Shown: positions 63,912-64,000 of the stretch, one piece after another | Numbering within the stretch: the stretch's first letter is position 1 | Layout of the letters: every line of letters begins with the position of its first letter | Assembly: GCA_963835165.1 (NCBI GenBank) | Contig: CAWIGD010000070.1 | Coordinates: 62,001-126,000 of the forward strand | From: VAZQ01 sp963835165 | GTDB lineage: Bacteria > Pseudomonadota > Alphaproteobacteria > Rhizobiales > Xanthobacteraceae | Direction: 5' to 3' | Length of the DNA: 64,000 nt | The notes under the pieces: generated by a model | What the model was told of the DNA's origin: nothing | The model's input: the letters and a program-made list of their open reading frames with translations, nothing else | Databases searched by the model: none | Program-made: the position numbers and the translations under genes

Positions 63912-64000
63912 ATTGTCTCCCGGACGCGGCGCGCGCAAGGGGGCGAACTTGCGACATGGCGGTCATTTACGGCGCAACGTCCACGTAAAGCTCCATCTTC
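63912..64000. other. Window end, no firm feature
   Basis: After the repeat, 89 bases remain. On the minus strand a frame open at the window edge ends at 63967 as KMELYVDVAP; it may be the last codons of a gene that lies outside, but 11 codons are not enough to name it. Confidence 0.25.

Overview
The window reads as a chromosomal segment of a GC-rich alphaproteobacterium of the order Hyphomicrobiales (Rhizobiales), most likely from the Bradyrhizobium/Rhodopseudomonas/Xanthobacteraceae side. The best evidence is the complete acpXL-fabZXL-fabF2XL-fabF1XL-adh2XL-lpxXL cluster, which makes and attaches the very-long-chain fatty acid of rhizobial lipid A. An Atm1-type exporter, class II DAHP synthase, a DUF2865 protein and many orphan periplasmic binding proteins (PotF, NMT1, TctC, DctP) fit the same group. 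I saw no rRNA, tRNA, CRISPR array, transposase or phage gene. Assignments rest on reading motifs and translations by eye; no database search was run.

Layout. 1-1508: two PhnE-type phosphonate ABC permeases (the first cut by the window edge). 1579-2070: secreted GlcG/HbpS-like protein. 2364-7576: the lipid A very-long-chain acyl cluster. 7612-12218 (minus strand): tandem universal stress protein, PotF-like binding protein, rhodanese, Kup potassium transporter. 12366-20488: a catabolic-looking stretch with a gentisate dioxygenase-like cupin, luciferase-like monooxygenase, flavin amine oxidase, Tat-exported FAD flavoprotein with a translationally coupled partner, and a racemase-fold protein. 20498-20869: a scrambled phnE remnant. 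20888-26468: secreted protein, APC permease, mmsA, GST, SDR. 26764-29638: a tightly coupled fatty acyl-AMP ligase / desaturase / acyl carrier protein trio resembling the JamABC terminal-alkyne cassette. 29684-34834: HAD phosphatase, pssA, psd, atm1-type exporter, LOG-family protein. 34877-40098 (minus strand): one long operon cysS - GNAT - two micro membrane proteins - cimA - VOC protein - NMT1-type binding protein. 40575-46370: small secreted protein, MarR regulator, maiA, EamA transporter, a single-chain triple-RidA protein, a livH remnant and a DUF2865 protein. 46590-52619: TctC-like protein, MetE-like protein, nadE, dgkA, class II aroG. 53127-55869: frameshifted gor, frameshifted DUF2059 protein, rpiA. 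56179-58804: gph, PEGA-type lipoprotein, moaA. 58973-63654: TRAP transporter membrane subunits facing two tandem paralogous DctP binding proteins.

The most notable items beyond routine annotation are (1) the FAAL-desaturase-ACP cassette, (2) the three-fold RidA fusion with an exact 420-bp DNA period, (3) a previously unnamed (to me) dispersed repeat of about 165-170 bp made of two adjacent hairpins, present three times (16724-16891, 55918-56087, 63748-63911), always beside gene 5' ends and with covarying stems, (4) a phnE remnant whose middle part is inverted against its 3' end, (5) two 37/38-residue membrane proteins stitched into the cysS-cimA operon, and (6) neighbouring single-base frameshifts in gor and the DUF2059 gene.
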